This document shows, one piece after another, positions 15,356-24,370 of a stretch of 31,610 nt of DNA. The stretch is from an uncultured Eubacteriales bacterium (GTDB taxonomy: Bacteria > Bacillota > Clostridia > Oscillospirales > Oscillospiraceae). Within the stretch, counting starts at the first letter, position 1. Every line of letters starts with the position of its first letter. The DNA is taken from positions 1 to 31,610 of the forward strand of contig URGL01000025.1 in assembly GCA_900547405.1 (NCBI GenBank), read 5' to 3'. The notes under the pieces were generated by a model. It was not told the DNA's origin, searched no databases, and saw only the letters and a list, made by a program, of their open reading frames with translations. The translations under genes and the position numbers were made by a program.

Positions 15356-15915
15356 TCTATTTGCAGCTGTTTCTGAGCTTTTTGCAGATCGGTGCCCTGA
15401 GCTTCGGCGGAGGCTATGCCGCTATGCCCATTATCCAGGCCCAGATCGTAACCAATCACGGTTGGCTGTCCATGAGCGAATTTACGGATCTTGTGACCAT
15501 CGCCGAAATGACCCCCGGCCCCATCGCCGTGAACTCGGCAACCTTTGTGGGCACCAAGATCGGCGGCGTTCTGGGGGCCCTGGTGGCTACCGCCGGGTGC
15601 ATCCTGCCCGCCTGCATCCTGGTGACCCTCATCGCCAGGCTGTACCTGAAGTACAGGAATCTGGCGGTGCTCCAGAGCGTTCTGGGATCTCTGCGGCCTG
15701 CCGTGGTGGCCATGATCGCCTCTGCCGGGATCCTCATCCTCATCAGCGCCTTCTGGGGGGGCACGGTGGATCTGGCAGCGACAAATTGGCTGATGGTGGG
15801 TATTTTCCTGGGGGCCTTTCTGCTGCTGCGGAAAACAAAAATGAACCCCATTGCCGTTATGGTCCTGGCGGGAATGGTGAATTTGGTTTTTCGGCTGGTT
15901 GAGAGAGGCATATGA
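15352..15915 (+). CDS. Chromate transporter (CHR) family, second half-size subunit
   Basis: A 187-residue partner of the preceding gene, with the same blocks (SFGGGYAAMPIIQ and AEMTPGPIAVNSATFVGTKIGG) and about six hydrophobic segments. Its ATG lies within the stop of the first subunit (ATGA overlap), with AGGAGG inside that gene, so the two are translated together in near-equal amounts. The pair together equals one full-length ChrA. The C terminus ends without a clear terminator before the GAPDH promoter region. Confidence 0.92.
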   Translation: MIYLQLFLSFLQIGALSFGGGYAAMPIIQAQIVTNHGWLSMSEFTDLVTIAEMTPGPIAVNSATFVGTKIGGVLGALVATAGCILPACILVTLIARLYLKYRNLAVLQSVLGSLRPAVVAMIASAGILILISAFWGGTVDLAATNWLMVGIFLGAFLLLRKTKMNPIAVMVLAGMVNLVFRLVERGI

Positions 15916-16001
15916 TTTTCCATATCCTGTTATATAGTAAAAACCCAGAAGTTGCACAAAAATTACAGGCTAAATTCTACGGGTTTTGACGGAATTTCCA
16001 G

Positions 16002-16030
16002 TTTACAACCAGCAAGATATATAGTATAAT
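16002..16030 (+). promoter_or_regulatory. gap promoter
   Basis: TTTACA (16002-16007), 17 bases, TATAAT (16025-16030), a near-consensus sigma-A promoter suited to a highly expressed glycolytic gene. The leader is about 79 bases. Confidence 0.8.
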
Positions 16031-16115
16031 GGAATCCGTACGGGAATATCGATAATCCGTGCTGACAGAATAAGATGCTGCCGCGTGGCGGTAATTTTGA
16101 AATGGAGGAATTCCC

Positions 16116-17132
16116 ATGTCTGTTAAAGTTGCTATCAATGGTTTTGGCCGTATCGGCCGTCTGGCTTTCCGTCAGATGTTCGGCGCTGAGGGCTTCGAGA
16201 TCGTCGCCATCAACGACCTGACCTCCCCCAAGATGCTGGCTCACCTGCTGAAATACGATTCCACCCAGGGCAATTACGCTGCTCAGGGTCATGTCGTTGA
16301 GGCTGGCGAGGACAACATCGTTGTCGACGGCAAGAAGATCACCATCTATGCTAAGGCCAACGCTGCCGAGCTGCCCTGGGGCGAGCTGGGCGTAGACGTT
16401 GTCCTGGAGTGCACCGGTTTCTACACCTCCAAGGCTAAGGCTCAGGCTCACATCGATGCCGGCGCCAAGAAGGTCGTTATCTCCGCTCCTGCCGGCAACG
16501 ACCTGCCCACCATCGTTTACAATGTCAACCACGAGACCCTGACCAAGGAAGACAACATCATCTCCGCTGCTTCCTGCACCACCAACTGCCTGGCTCCCAT
16601 GGCCAAGGCTCTGAATGACCTGGCTTCCATCGAGTCCGGCATTATGTGCACCATCCACGCCTACACCGGCGACCAGATGATCCTGGACGGCCCCCAGAGA
16701 AAGGGCGACCTGCGTCGTTCCCGCGCTGGCGCTGTGAACATCGTTCCCAACTCCACCGGTGCTGCCAAGGCCATCGGCCTGGTCATCCCCGAGCTGAACG
16801 GCAAGCTGATCGGCGCTGCTCAGCGTGTTCCCACCCCCACCGGCTCCACCACCATCCTGAACGCCGTTGTTTCCAAGGCTGTGACCAAGGAAGAGATCAA
16901 CGCCGCCATGAAGGCTGCTGCCACTGAGTCCTTCGGCTACAACGAGGACGAGATCGTTTCCTCCGACATCGTCGGTATGCGTTTCGGCTCCCTGTTCGAT
17001 GCCACTCAGACCATGGTCTGCGCTCTGCCCGACGGCAAGGCTCAGGTTCAGGTCGTGTCCTGGTACGACAACGAGAACTCCTACGTTTCTCAGATGTGCC
17101 GCACCATCAAGTACTTCGCTAAGTTCCTGTAA
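16116..17132 (+). CDS. gap: Glyceraldehyde-3-phosphate dehydrogenase
   Basis: A complete 338-residue GAPDH, the glycolytic enzyme that forms 1,3-bisphosphoglycerate from glyceraldehyde-3-phosphate with phosphate and NAD in the cytoplasm. The N-terminal Rossmann motif is INGFGRIGRL; Asp34 after AIN points to NAD rather than NADP. The catalytic site is SCTTNCLAP with Cys154, and the partner His lies in CTIHAYTGDQ. The start has GGAGG upstream. Its own promoter and terminator make it monocistronic, and the codon choice (GCT, GTT, CGT frequent) differs from the GCC/CGG-rich neighbours, as expected for very strong expression. Confidence 0.98.
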   Translation: MSVKVAINGFGRIGRLAFRQMFGAEGFEIVAINDLTSPKMLAHLLKYDSTQGNYAAQGHVVEAGEDNIVVDGKKITIYAKANAAELPWGELGVDVVLECTGFYTSKAKAQAHIDAGAKKVVISAPAGNDLPTIVYNVNHETLTKEDNIISAASCTTNCLAPMAKALNDLASIESGIMCTIHAYTGDQMILDGPQRKGDLRRSRAGAVNIVPNSTGAAKAIGLVIPELNGKLIGAAQRVPTPTGSTTILNAVVSKAVTKEEINAAMKAAATESFGYNEDEIVSSDIVGMRFGSLFDATQTMVCALPDGKAQVQVVSWYDNENSYVSQMCRTIKYFAKFL

Positions 17133-17151
17133 TTTAGAGAGTTACTGATTG

Positions 17152-17177
17152 ACCCGCCCCTTCGGGGGCGGGTTTTT
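17152..17177 (+). terminator. gap intrinsic terminator
   Basis: ACCCGCCCC (17152-17160), a TTCG tetraloop, GGGGCGGGT (17165-17173) and a TTTT tract, 19 bases after the gap stop codon. Confidence 0.92.
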
Positions 17178-17498
17178 GCGTTTGTCTGGGTCCGTGGATT
17201 CGACGTCCCGAGGGGCGCAAGACGAGCAAAGGCCCCGGGCTTGCACCCGGGGCCTTTGCTTTGGAAATAGAAGAGAAGAAGAGAGGAAGTTATCTATGTA
17301 AACGAGAGGAGAATCAAGCTTTGTTTTCTTTGTTTCCCTTTCGTGCTTTTATAGTATCCGGGGAAAATGAACCGGTGTTGACGGGAAAAAGAACGGTTTT
17401 GGAAGAGAGTATGAACATTTTGGAAAGTCCCGGCTGCTGCGTATTTCCCGGGAATTGCGAACCAGTGTGGGCACTGGTTCGCAATGACAAGCAAAGAA
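17178..17498. other. Non-coding gap between gap and purF with two palindromes
   Basis: No convincing gene lies in this stretch. It contains a 15-bp perfect stem (17225-17239 with 17246-17260, loop CTTGCA), which could act as a second, weaker gap terminator, and a 14-bp perfect stem (17454-17485). The AT-rich middle (about 17261-17400) shows nothing I can name. A 92-codon frame across it is not supported. Confidence 0.6.
17454..17485. repeat. REP-like intergenic palindrome
   Basis: ATTGCGAACCAGTG and its exact complement CACTGGTTCGCAAT flank a TGGG loop, directly ahead of the purF promoter. The form (gap-located, perfect, TTCGCAATGACA at its edge) resembles dispersed palindromic repeats of clostridial genomes, though only one copy is visible here. 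Confidence 0.55.
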
Positions 17499-17527
17499 TT
17501 GACAAGCGCATTTCCTTGTGCTATAAT
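17499..17527 (+). promoter_or_regulatory. purF-carAB promoter and leader
   Basis: TTGACA (17499-17504), 17 bases, TATAAT (17522-17527): a full consensus promoter. Transcription from about 17534 gives a leader of about 143 bases before purF, holding a CGGAAAA/TTTTCCG hairpin (17559-17578) and a run of seven T at 17601-17607. I do not recognise a riboswitch class, but the length and hairpin suggest leader control. Confidence 0.85.
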
Positions 17528-17676
17528 GTCCCCCAATGAGCAATGGCGCTTATTTCGACGGAAAAAGACTGTTTTCCGCCGGATGGGTGTTCTTTTGCCC
17601 TTTTTTTGTACGTAAAATTCACAAAAACTGTCAGAAAATCATGGGCGGTTTTGAACGATTCAACAAGGAGGAAACC

Positions 17677-19113
17677 ATGGCGGAGCTACATGAGGAGTGC
17701 GGCGTGTTCGGTATCTATTCTCCCGTTGACGCACGGGTGGCGGATATCTGCTACTATGGCCTGTTTGCCCTACAGCACCGGGGCCAGGAGAGCTGCGGCA
17801 TTGTGGTGAACAGCGACGGCAATTTTACCGTTCACAAGGATCTGGGACTGCTGACCGACGCGTTTCACCGGGAGAACCTGGACAAGTATCCCTTGGGCAA
17901 TATTTCCGTAGGCCACGTGCGCTACGGCACCACCGGCGGCACCAATCGGGCCAATACCCAGCCCATTGTGATCAATCATATGAAGGGCAAAATGGCCCTT
18001 GCCCACAACGGAAATCTGAGCAACGCTCTGGAGCTGAGGACCCGGCTGGAGCTGGGCGGGGCTTTGTTCCACGGCACCTCCGACACGGAGATCATTGCCT
18101 ATATTGTGGCGCAGCAGCGCCTGAAAACCCCCTCTATCGAAATGGCGGTCAGCAAAGCCATGGATTATTTAGAGGGGGCTTTTTCCGTGGTCCTGATGTC
18201 CGCCACAAAACTCATTGCCCTGCGGGATCCCCACGGATTCCGGCCTCTGTGCATGGGGGTCCGGGAGGACGGCAGTACCGTCTTTGCCTCGGAGAGCTGC
18301 GCTCTGGGCGCTGTGGGGGCAAAGTTCCTCCGGGATCTGCTGCCGGGAGAGATCGTTACCGTGGACGAAACCGGTGTCCGCAGCGACAGGAGCCATTGCG
18401 GCAAAACGAAAAAGACCATGTGCATCTTTGAGTACATCTACTTTGCCCGGTCTGACTCCGTCATGGACGGGGTGGGGGTCCACGAGGCCCGGAAAAAAGC
18501 CGGTATGCTTCTGGCAAAGGCCCACCCGGTGGAGGCGGATCTGGTGGTGGGAGTGCCGGACTCCGGCCTGGACGCGGCCCTGGGCTACGCCGAGGCGGCC
18601 CGGATCCCCTTTGGCCTGGGCTTCCTCAAGAACCGCTACATCGGCCGGACCTTCATCTCTCCGGGCCAGGGGAACCGAATGGACCTGGTGCGGATGAAGC
18701 TGAGCCCCATCGTGTCGGAGGTGAAGGGCAAGCGCATCGTCCTCATCGATGACTCCATTGTCCGGGGCACCACCAGCGGGCAGATCGTAAACCTGCTCCG
18801 TTCCGCCGGGGCCAGGGAGGTACATATGCGCATTTCTTCGCCTCCCTTCCTGAACCCCTGCTACTACGGCACGGACATCGACTCCCGGGACCATCTCATC
18901 GCCTGCCAGCACAGCGTTGCGGAGATCCGGGATATGATCGGGGCGGACTCCTTGGGGTATCTGCCGATTGAGGACCTGCCCAGACTCATCGGAAGTGAGG
19001 ACTTCTGCAGCGCCTGCTTCTCCGGAAATTACCCCACCAGAATTCCGGCGAATACCGCCAAAGATAAATTTGAAGCCCCCCTGTCTCAGCGGGAAAAGGA
19101 GAGAGAAAAGTGA
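17677..19113 (+). CDS. purF: Amidophosphoribosyltransferase PurF
   Basis: A 478-residue glutamine PRPP amidotransferase, the first committed step of purine synthesis. I start at the ATG at 17677 because AGGAGG is eight bases upstream and the protein then begins MAELHEECGVFG; removal of the short propeptide would expose Cys8 as the N-terminal glutaminase nucleophile. The PRPP loop is VLIDDSIVRGTTSG. Cysteines in MCIFEYIYF, ACQHSV and FCSACF match the positions that hold a 4Fe-4S cluster in the Bacillus-type enzyme, making it oxygen-sensitive. The frame runs upstream to 17536 but without a ribosome site. It overlaps carA by four bases, an unusual partner outside a pur operon. Confidence 0.97.
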   Translation: MAELHEECGVFGIYSPVDARVADICYYGLFALQHRGQESCGIVVNSDGNFTVHKDLGLLTDAFHRENLDKYPLGNISVGHVRYGTTGGTNRANTQPIVINHMKGKMALAHNGNLSNALELRTRLELGGALFHGTSDTEIIAYIVAQQRLKTPSIEMAVSKAMDYLEGAFSVVLMSATKLIALRDPHGFRPLCMGVREDGSTVFASESCALGAVGAKFLRDLLPGEIVTVDETGVRSDRSHCGKTKKTMCIFEYIYFARSDSVMDGVGVHEARKKAGMLLAKAHPVEADLVVGVPDSGLDAALGYAEAARIPFGLGFLKNRYIGRTFISPGQGNRMDLVRMKLSPIVSEVKGKRIVLIDDSIVRGTTSGQIVNLLRSAGAREVHMRISSPPFLNPCYYGTDIDSRDHLIACQHSVAEIRDMIGADSLGYLPIEDLPRLIGSEDFCSACFSGNYPTRIPANTAKDKFEAPLSQREKEREK

Positions 19114-20213
19114 AAACAATCGACAGAAAGCTGGTCCTGGAGGATGGCAGCGAGTACTATGGCTACGGCTTCGGAAGCTGTGCCGACCGGGTCTGCGAGA
19201 TCGTCTTCAATACCTCCATGTCCGGCTACCAGGAAATCGTGTCAGACCTGAGCTATACGGACCAGATGGTGGTCATGACATATCCCCTCATCGGTAACTA
19301 CGGCATGGCGGAAGACGACTACGAGTGTAAGTTTCCCAGTATCGGCGGCATTGTCTGCTACGACTACAACGACACCCCCTCCAATTTCCGGTGGGTCAAG
19401 ACCCTGTCAGAGCTTCTGGAGGAATACGGCATTCCCGGCATTTCCGGTATTGACACCCGGAAGCTGACCCGGAGCATCCGGGACCTGGGCTCCCGGAGAG
19501 CCCTCATCACCTCTGCGGAAACCGGTGTGGAGGAGGCTCTGGGGCGCATTGCCGATACCCCTGTGCCCAAGGATGCCGTGTCCCGGGTCAGCTGCAAAAA
19601 GCGCTGGTACTCCCGGACCGCCGACGCCAGATACAATGTGGTGGCCATTGATTGCGGCATGAAGCTGAACATTGTCCGCTCTCTCAACGAGTGCAGCTGC
19701 AACGTGACGATTGTACCCTACAATACCTCGGTGGAGGACATCCTCTATATGAAGCCCGACGGCATTTTCCTGTCCAACGGCCCCGGAGATCCCCAGGATG
19801 TGGGAGAGGTCATTGAGACCGTCCGGGCCTTGAAGGGGAAGATCCCCATCTTCGGCATTTGCCTGGGCCACCAGATCCTCTCCTTGGCCTACGGCGGCAG
19901 CACCTATAAGCTGAAATTCGGCCACCGGGGCGGCAACCATCCGGTGAAGAATCTGGTCACCGGAAAAATCGAGATCACCTCTCAGAATCACAGCTATGCC
20001 GTGGTCCCTGAGAGCCTGGAGGGGACCCCTCTGGAAGTGACCCACATCAACCTGCTGGACAAGACCATTGAGGGAGTCGCCTGCCCCCAGGACCGGGCTT
20101 TCAGCGTCCAGTATCACCCGGAGAGCGCTCCCGGACCCCAGGACAGCCGGTACCTGTTCCGGCAATTCGTAGCATATATGGAGGAGGGCAAAGGCAATGC
20201 CGAAACGTACTGA
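19110..20213 (+). CDS. carA: Carbamoyl-phosphate synthase small subunit CarA
   Basis: A 367-residue glutamine-hydrolysing subunit that passes ammonia to CarB to make carbamoyl phosphate for pyrimidines and arginine. The N-terminal CarA-specific domain (LVLEDGSEYYGYGFG, FNTSMSGYQEI) is followed by a class I amidotransferase with the nucleophile Cys251 in FGICLGHQ and the later HPES motif. The start is GTG at 19110, overlapping the purF stop (GTGA), with AAGGAGAG upstream. It overlaps carB by 17 bases. Length and motifs are normal. Confidence 0.97.
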   Translation: MKTIDRKLVLEDGSEYYGYGFGSCADRVCEIVFNTSMSGYQEIVSDLSYTDQMVVMTYPLIGNYGMAEDDYECKFPSIGGIVCYDYNDTPSNFRWVKTLSELLEEYGIPGISGIDTRKLTRSIRDLGSRRALITSAETGVEEALGRIADTPVPKDAVSRVSCKKRWYSRTADARYNVVAIDCGMKLNIVRSLNECSCNVTIVPYNTSVEDILYMKPDGIFLSNGPGDPQDVGEVIETVRALKGKIPIFGICLGHQILSLAYGGSTYKLKFGHRGGNHPVKNLVTGKIEITSQNHSYAVVPESLEGTPLEVTHINLLDKTIEGVACPQDRAFSVQYHPESAPGPQDSRYLFRQFVAYMEEGKGNAETY

Positions 20214-23200
20214 TATTCACAAGGTCCTGGTCATCGGTTCCGGCCCCATCGTCATCGGCCAGGCGGCGGAATTTGACTACGCCGGTACCCAGGCCTGTCT
20301 GGCCCTGCGGGAAGAGGGCTACGAGGTCATTCTGGCCAATTCCAACCCGGCCACCATCATGACGGATACCACCATTGCCGACAAGGTCTATATGGAGCCT
20401 CTGACCCTGGAGTATCTGGCCAGGATCTGCCGGTATGAGCGGCCGGATGCCATCGTCCCCGGCATCGGCGGCCAGACGGGCCTGAATCTTGCCATCCAGC
20501 TGGCGAAAAAGGGTGTGCTGGAGGAGTGCGAAATTGAGCTGCTGGGCACCAGCGTGGACTCCATCGAAAAAGCCGAGGACCGGGAGCTCTTCAAGGAGCT
20601 CTGTCAGGCCATCGGTGAGCCGGTGGTGCCTTCCCAGATCACCTATTCCGTGGCGGAGGCCGTCAAAGCCGCCAAGGAGATCGGCTACCCGGTCATTCTG
20701 CGCCCTGCCTTCACCCTGGGGGGCACCGGCGGCGGATTTGCCGATGACGAGGCCCAGCTGAAGGAAATGATGAAGACGGCCCTTGCCCTGTCTCCCGTTC
20801 ACCAGGTGCTGGTAGAGAAGAGCATCAAGGGCTATAACGAGGTGGAGTACGAAGTCATCCGGGACGGGGCGGATACCGCCATCACCGTCTGCAATATGGA
20901 GAATATGGACCCGGTGGGTGTCCACACCGGCGACTCCATCGTGGTTGCTCCCAGCCAGACCCTGACCAACAAGGAATACCATATGCTCCGGGACAGCGCC
21001 TTGAAGATCATCCGGGCTCTGGACGTGAAGGGGGGCTGCAATGTGCAGTTCGCCCTGGATCCCCATTCCTTCCGGTATTTTGTCATTGAAGTCAACCCCC
21101 GGGTGTCCCGATCCTCTGCCCTGGCCTCCAAGGCATCCGGCTACCCCATCGCCCGGGTCTCCGCCAAAATCGCCGTGGGCATGACCCTGGACGAGATCCG
21201 GCTGGCCAATACCCCGGCCTGCTTTGAGCCGGCCCTGGACTATGTGGTCACCAAAATGCCCCGGTTCCCCTTTGACAAGTTCCCCACGGCCTCCAATTAC
21301 CTGTCTACCCAGATGAAGGCCACCGGCGAAGTGATGAGCGTGGGCAGATCCTGGGAGGAGAGTCTGCAAAAGGCGGTTCGGTCCTTGGAGGACGGCAAGG
21401 ATGCCATCCGCATCCCCCGGTTTGAAAGCTGGTCGGATTCGGAGCTGCTGGATTACGCGGCCAAGAGCCCCGCCGACCGGCTCTACGCTCTGGGAGAGCT
21501 GCTGCACCGGGGCATGGACCCGGCCCGGATCTGTGATGCCACTGCCATCAGCATCTTCTTTTTGAGCAAGCTGAAAAACATCACCCAGTTTGAAGAGGAG
21601 CTGAGGCAGAACGTGGGATCCGCGGATCACCTGCGGGAGGCCAAGCGCCTGGGCTTCTCCGATCCCAGCATCGCCCGGATCTGGAACACCACCGAGCGGT
21701 GGGTGTATGACCTGCGGATGCAAGAAAACATCCTGCCTGTGTACAAGATGATCGATACCTGTGCCAGCGAGTTCGAGAGCTATGTGCCCTATTTCTACTC
21801 CACCTATGGCGGCAGCGAAAACGAGTCTGTGGTGACGGACCGAAAGAAGGTCATCGTCCTGGGCTCCGGCCCCATCCGCATTGGCCAGGGTGTGGAGTTC
21901 GACTATTCCACCGTCCACGCCCTTCGGACCATCCGGGCCCAGGGCTATGAGGCCATCGTCATCAACAACAACCCGGAAACCGTGTCCACCGACTACACCG
22001 CCGCGGACAAGCTCTATTTTGAGCCCCTGACCACTGAGGACGTGATGAACGTCATCAACCTGGAAAAGCCTCTGGGTGTCATTGTGTCTCTTGGCGGCCA
22101 GACTGCCGTGAATCTGGCCCAGAGCCTCTTTGACCGGGGAGTCAACATCATTGGCACAGACTGCCAGGCCATTGAAAAGGCGGAAAACCGGGATGTCTTC
22201 GACGCACTCATCAAGCAGCTCCGCATCCCGAACCCCAAGGGCGTGGCGGTCACCGATATGGAGGCCGGTGTAAAGGCTGCGGCTCAGATCGGCTATCCCG
22301 TGCTGGTCCGGCCCAGCTTCGTTCTGGGAGGCCGTGCCATGGAGATCGTCTCCGATGAGGAGATGCTCCGGCACTACCTGAAAACCGCCGTGGAGATCGA
22401 TGAGAAGCGCCCTGTGCTCATCGACCGCTACATTCTCGGCAAAGAAGTGGAGGTGGATGCCATCTGCGACGGAAAGCAGGTGTATCTGCCCGGCATTATG
22501 GAGCTGGTGGAGCGCACCGGCGTCCACTCCGGTGACTCCATCTCCGTCTATCCCCCCTATAGCCTCAGCTGCCAGGTAAAGGAGCGCATCACCGAGTATA
22601 CGGAAAAGCTTGGCCTCGCCATCGGCATCAAAGGCCTGTTCAACATCCAGTTCATTGTGGATAAGAATGACCAGGTCTCCATCATTGAGGTGAACCCCCG
22701 GGCCTCCCGAAGCGTCCCCTTTCTATCGAAGTCTACGGGCGTCTCCCTGGTGGACATTGCCACCAAAATCATGCTGGGCCAGAGCCTGGCAGACCAGGGC
22801 ATCACCCGGCTCCGCCGCCCGGAGCGGGAAAAGTGGTACGTGAAGGTCCCTGCCTTCTCCTTTGCCAAGCTGGAGGGCATGGACACCTATCTGTCCCCTG
22901 AGATGAAGTCCACCGGCGAGGCCATTGGCTACGACCGGAAGCTGAACCGGGCCCTGTACAAAGCTCTTCAGGCCAGCGGCATCAAGATGAAGGAATACGG
23001 CACCGTGATCGTGACCCTGGCGGACGAGGATAAGGCCGAGGGCCTGCCTCTGGCCAGACGCTTCTACCGCCTGGGCTTTAACATTGAGGCAACCGAGGGC
23101 ACTGCCCGGTTCCTGAAGGAAAACGGCATCCGCACCCGGGTCCGCCGGAAGCTCAGCGATGGCAGCAACGAGATCCTGGATTCTATCCGGGCAGGCTACG

Positions 23201-23379
23201 TCAGCTACATCCTCAATACCCGCCCCCTGTCCTCCGGCAAGCACTACGATGACGGCATTGCCATCCGCCAGTGCGCCGTTCAGAATGGGGTGAACACCTT
23301 CACCTCTCTGGACACCGCCCGCATCGTCCTGGATGCCCTGGAGGAGGTCATTCCGGAGATCCATACCATTGACGATTAA
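20197..23379 (+). CDS. carB: Carbamoyl-phosphate synthase large subunit CarB
   Basis: A complete 1060-residue synthetase. It has the expected tandem arrangement: two homologous ATP-grasp halves (each opening VLVIGSGPIVIGQ / VIVLGSGPIRIGQ at about residues 10 and 555), an oligomerisation segment between them, and a C-terminal MGS-like allosteric domain from about residue 930 (GTVIVTLADEDKAEGL) that in other bacteria binds UMP or ornithine. The ATG at 20197 has GGAGGG upstream within carA. With carA it forms carbamoyl phosphate from bicarbonate, glutamine and two ATP. No pyrB or arg genes lie nearby. A large open frame on the opposite strand is a codon-bias shadow. Confidence 0.98.
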   Translation: MPKRTDIHKVLVIGSGPIVIGQAAEFDYAGTQACLALREEGYEVILANSNPATIMTDTTIADKVYMEPLTLEYLARICRYERPDAIVPGIGGQTGLNLAIQLAKKGVLEECEIELLGTSVDSIEKAEDRELFKELCQAIGEPVVPSQITYSVAEAVKAAKEIGYPVILRPAFTLGGTGGGFADDEAQLKEMMKTALALSPVHQVLVEKSIKGYNEVEYEVIRDGADTAITVCNMENMDPVGVHTGDSIVVAPSQTLTNKEYHMLRDSALKIIRALDVKGGCNVQFALDPHSFRYFVIEVNPRVSRSSALASKASGYPIARVSAKIAVGMTLDEIRLANTPACFEPALDYVVTKMPRFPFDKFPTASNYLSTQMKATGEVMSVGRSWEESLQKAVRSLEDGKDAIRIPRFESWSDSELLDYAAKSPADRLYALGELLHRGMDPARICDATAISIFFLSKLKNITQFEEELRQNVGSADHLREAKRLGFSDPSIARIWNTTERWVYDLRMQENILPVYKMIDTCASEFESYVPYFYSTYGGSENESVVTDRKKVIVLGSGPIRIGQGVEFDYSTVHALRTIRAQGYEAIVINNNPETVSTDYTAADKLYFEPLTTEDVMNVINLEKPLGVIVSLGGQTAVNLAQSLFDRGVNIIGTDCQAIEKAENRDVFDALIKQLRIPNPKGVAVTDMEAGVKAAAQIGYPVLVRPSFVLGGRAMEIVSDEEMLRHYLKTAVEIDEKRPVLIDRYILGKEVEVDAICDGKQVYLPGIMELVERTGVHSGDSISVYPPYSLSCQVKERITEYTEKLGLAIGIKGLFNIQFIVDKNDQVSIIEVNPRASRSVPFLSKSTGVSLVDIATKIMLGQSLADQGITRLRRPEREKWYVKVPAFSFAKLEGMDTYLSPEMKSTGEAIGYDRKLNRALYKALQASGIKMKEYGTVIVTLADEDKAEGLPLARRFYRLGFNIEATEGTARFLKENGIRTRVRRKLSDGSNEILDSIRAGYVSYILNTRPLSSGKHYDDGIAIRQCAVQNGVNTFTSLDTARIVLDALEEVIPEIHTIDD

Positions 23380-23395
23380 ACAGTCACATGCAAAC

Positions 23396-23431
23396 GCAAA
23401 AGAGGCGCGCCGGAAAACGCGCCTCTTTTGC
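23396..23431 (+). terminator. Terminator of purF-carA-carB
   Basis: A 14-bp perfect stem (23396-23409 with 23418-23431) with an eight-base loop; its 3' arm ends in CTCTTTTGC. It lies 16 bases beyond the carB stop and directly ahead of the next promoter. Confidence 0.8.
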
Positions 23432-23437
23432 TGCCTA

Positions 23438-23466
23438 TTGACAACTTTCTTTCTGTCCTTTACAAT
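23438..23466 (+). promoter_or_regulatory. Predicted yitT-like gene promoter
   Basis: TTGACA (23438-23443), 17 bases, TACAAT (23461-23466), seven bases after the carB terminator. Confidence 0.75.
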
Positions 23467-23491
23467 ATCAGGGTTTATTGGAGGATGAAAC

Positions 23492-24370
23492 ATGAAGAAA
23501 AAACTGTTAAAAATCCTGCCGGATCTGGCGGCGATCCTGCTGGGAAATCTGTTCTATGCCTTTATTGTGGCGGCCTTTATTTTGCCGGGGGAGCTTATCA
23601 GCTGCGGCACCACGGGATTGGCCCTCATCGGGAAGAACCTGTGGGGGATCCCGGTGGATCTGTTTGTGCTGGTGTTTAACTGCGCCATGCTGGCCCTGGG
23701 CTGGATGGTGCTGGGGCGGAAGTTTGCCATGACCACGGTGCTGAGCTCCTTCCTATACCCGGTGTTTCTGCGGCTGTGCCAGCAGGCCCTGGGAGATCGG
23801 ATAATCACCCATGATTTTCTGCTCTGCGCCCTCTTTGGCGGTATGGGGCTGGGGGTTGCCCTTGGGGTGGTCATCCGGGCGGGAGCCTCCACAGGAGGCA
23901 TGGATATTCCGCCGCTGATCTTCAAGAAGCTCTTCGGCATCCCTGTGCCGGTGAGCCTGTGGGTCTGCGATTTTTCCATTATGCTGCTGCAATTGTTTTT
24001 CCACACCCCGGAGGAGCTGCTTTACGGCATTGTCATGCTCATTGCCATCAATTTCACTCTGAACAAGACCCTTCTGGCGGGCAACGGCCGGACGGAGGTG
24101 AAGATCATCAGCGAAAAAGCGGAGCAGATCCGGGACAGCATCCTGAAAACCGCCGACCGGGGCGTGACCATGCTCCACGGAGAGGGAGGCTTTCTGGGGA
24201 AGCCCACCCAGATGGTCCTCAGCGTGGTGTCCACCAAGGAGCTGTATCTGGTCCAGCGATTGGCCCGGGACATTGACCCGGAGTGCTTCATGATCGCCAC
24301 CCAGGTCACGGAGGTCTGGGGACGGGGCTTCTCCTTCGGCAAGGAGTACCGGAGCAAGGAACGGAATTGA
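23492..24370 (+). CDS. YitT-family membrane protein
   Basis: A 292-residue protein of the YitT/DUF161 family, which has no firmly known function. Five to six hydrophobic segments fill residues 8-185, including the family-like GNLFYAFIVAAFILPGELISCGTTGLAL and GVVIRAGASTGGMDIPPLI region. A soluble C-terminal domain (DUF2179-like, about residues 205-285) follows, with VKIISEKAEQI, GVTMLHGEGGF and DPECFMIATQVTEVWGRGF. The ATG has GGAGG upstream. It is a single gene between carB and the NUDIX gene, with its own promoter. The family assignment is firm; any transport role is conjecture. Confidence 0.92.
   Translation: MKKKLLKILPDLAAILLGNLFYAFIVAAFILPGELISCGTTGLALIGKNLWGIPVDLFVLVFNCAMLALGWMVLGRKFAMTTVLSSFLYPVFLRLCQQALGDRIITHDFLLCALFGGMGLGVALGVVIRAGASTGGMDIPPLIFKKLFGIPVPVSLWVCDFSIMLLQLFFHTPEELLYGIVMLIAINFTLNKTLLAGNGRTEVKIISEKAEQIRDSILKTADRGVTMLHGEGGFLGKPTQMVLSVVSTKELYLVQRLARDIDPECFMIATQVTEVWGRGFSFGKEYRSKERN

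Noticed and set aside
17261..17539. 92-codon frame between gap and purF
   Set aside because: It runs through a palindrome and the consensus purF promoter, has no good ribosome site, and its product resembles nothing known to me.
17534..17676. Known riboswitch ahead of purF
   Set aside because: I looked for purine, PRPP and related conserved cores and could not match any; only a simple hairpin and T tract are visible.
20101..22527. 808-codon open frame antisense to carB
   Set aside because: It lies wholly opposite highly conserved carA/carB sequence, its translation is Gly/His/Asp/Leu-rich low complexity typical of a reversed GC-rich gene, and it has no recognisable domain.
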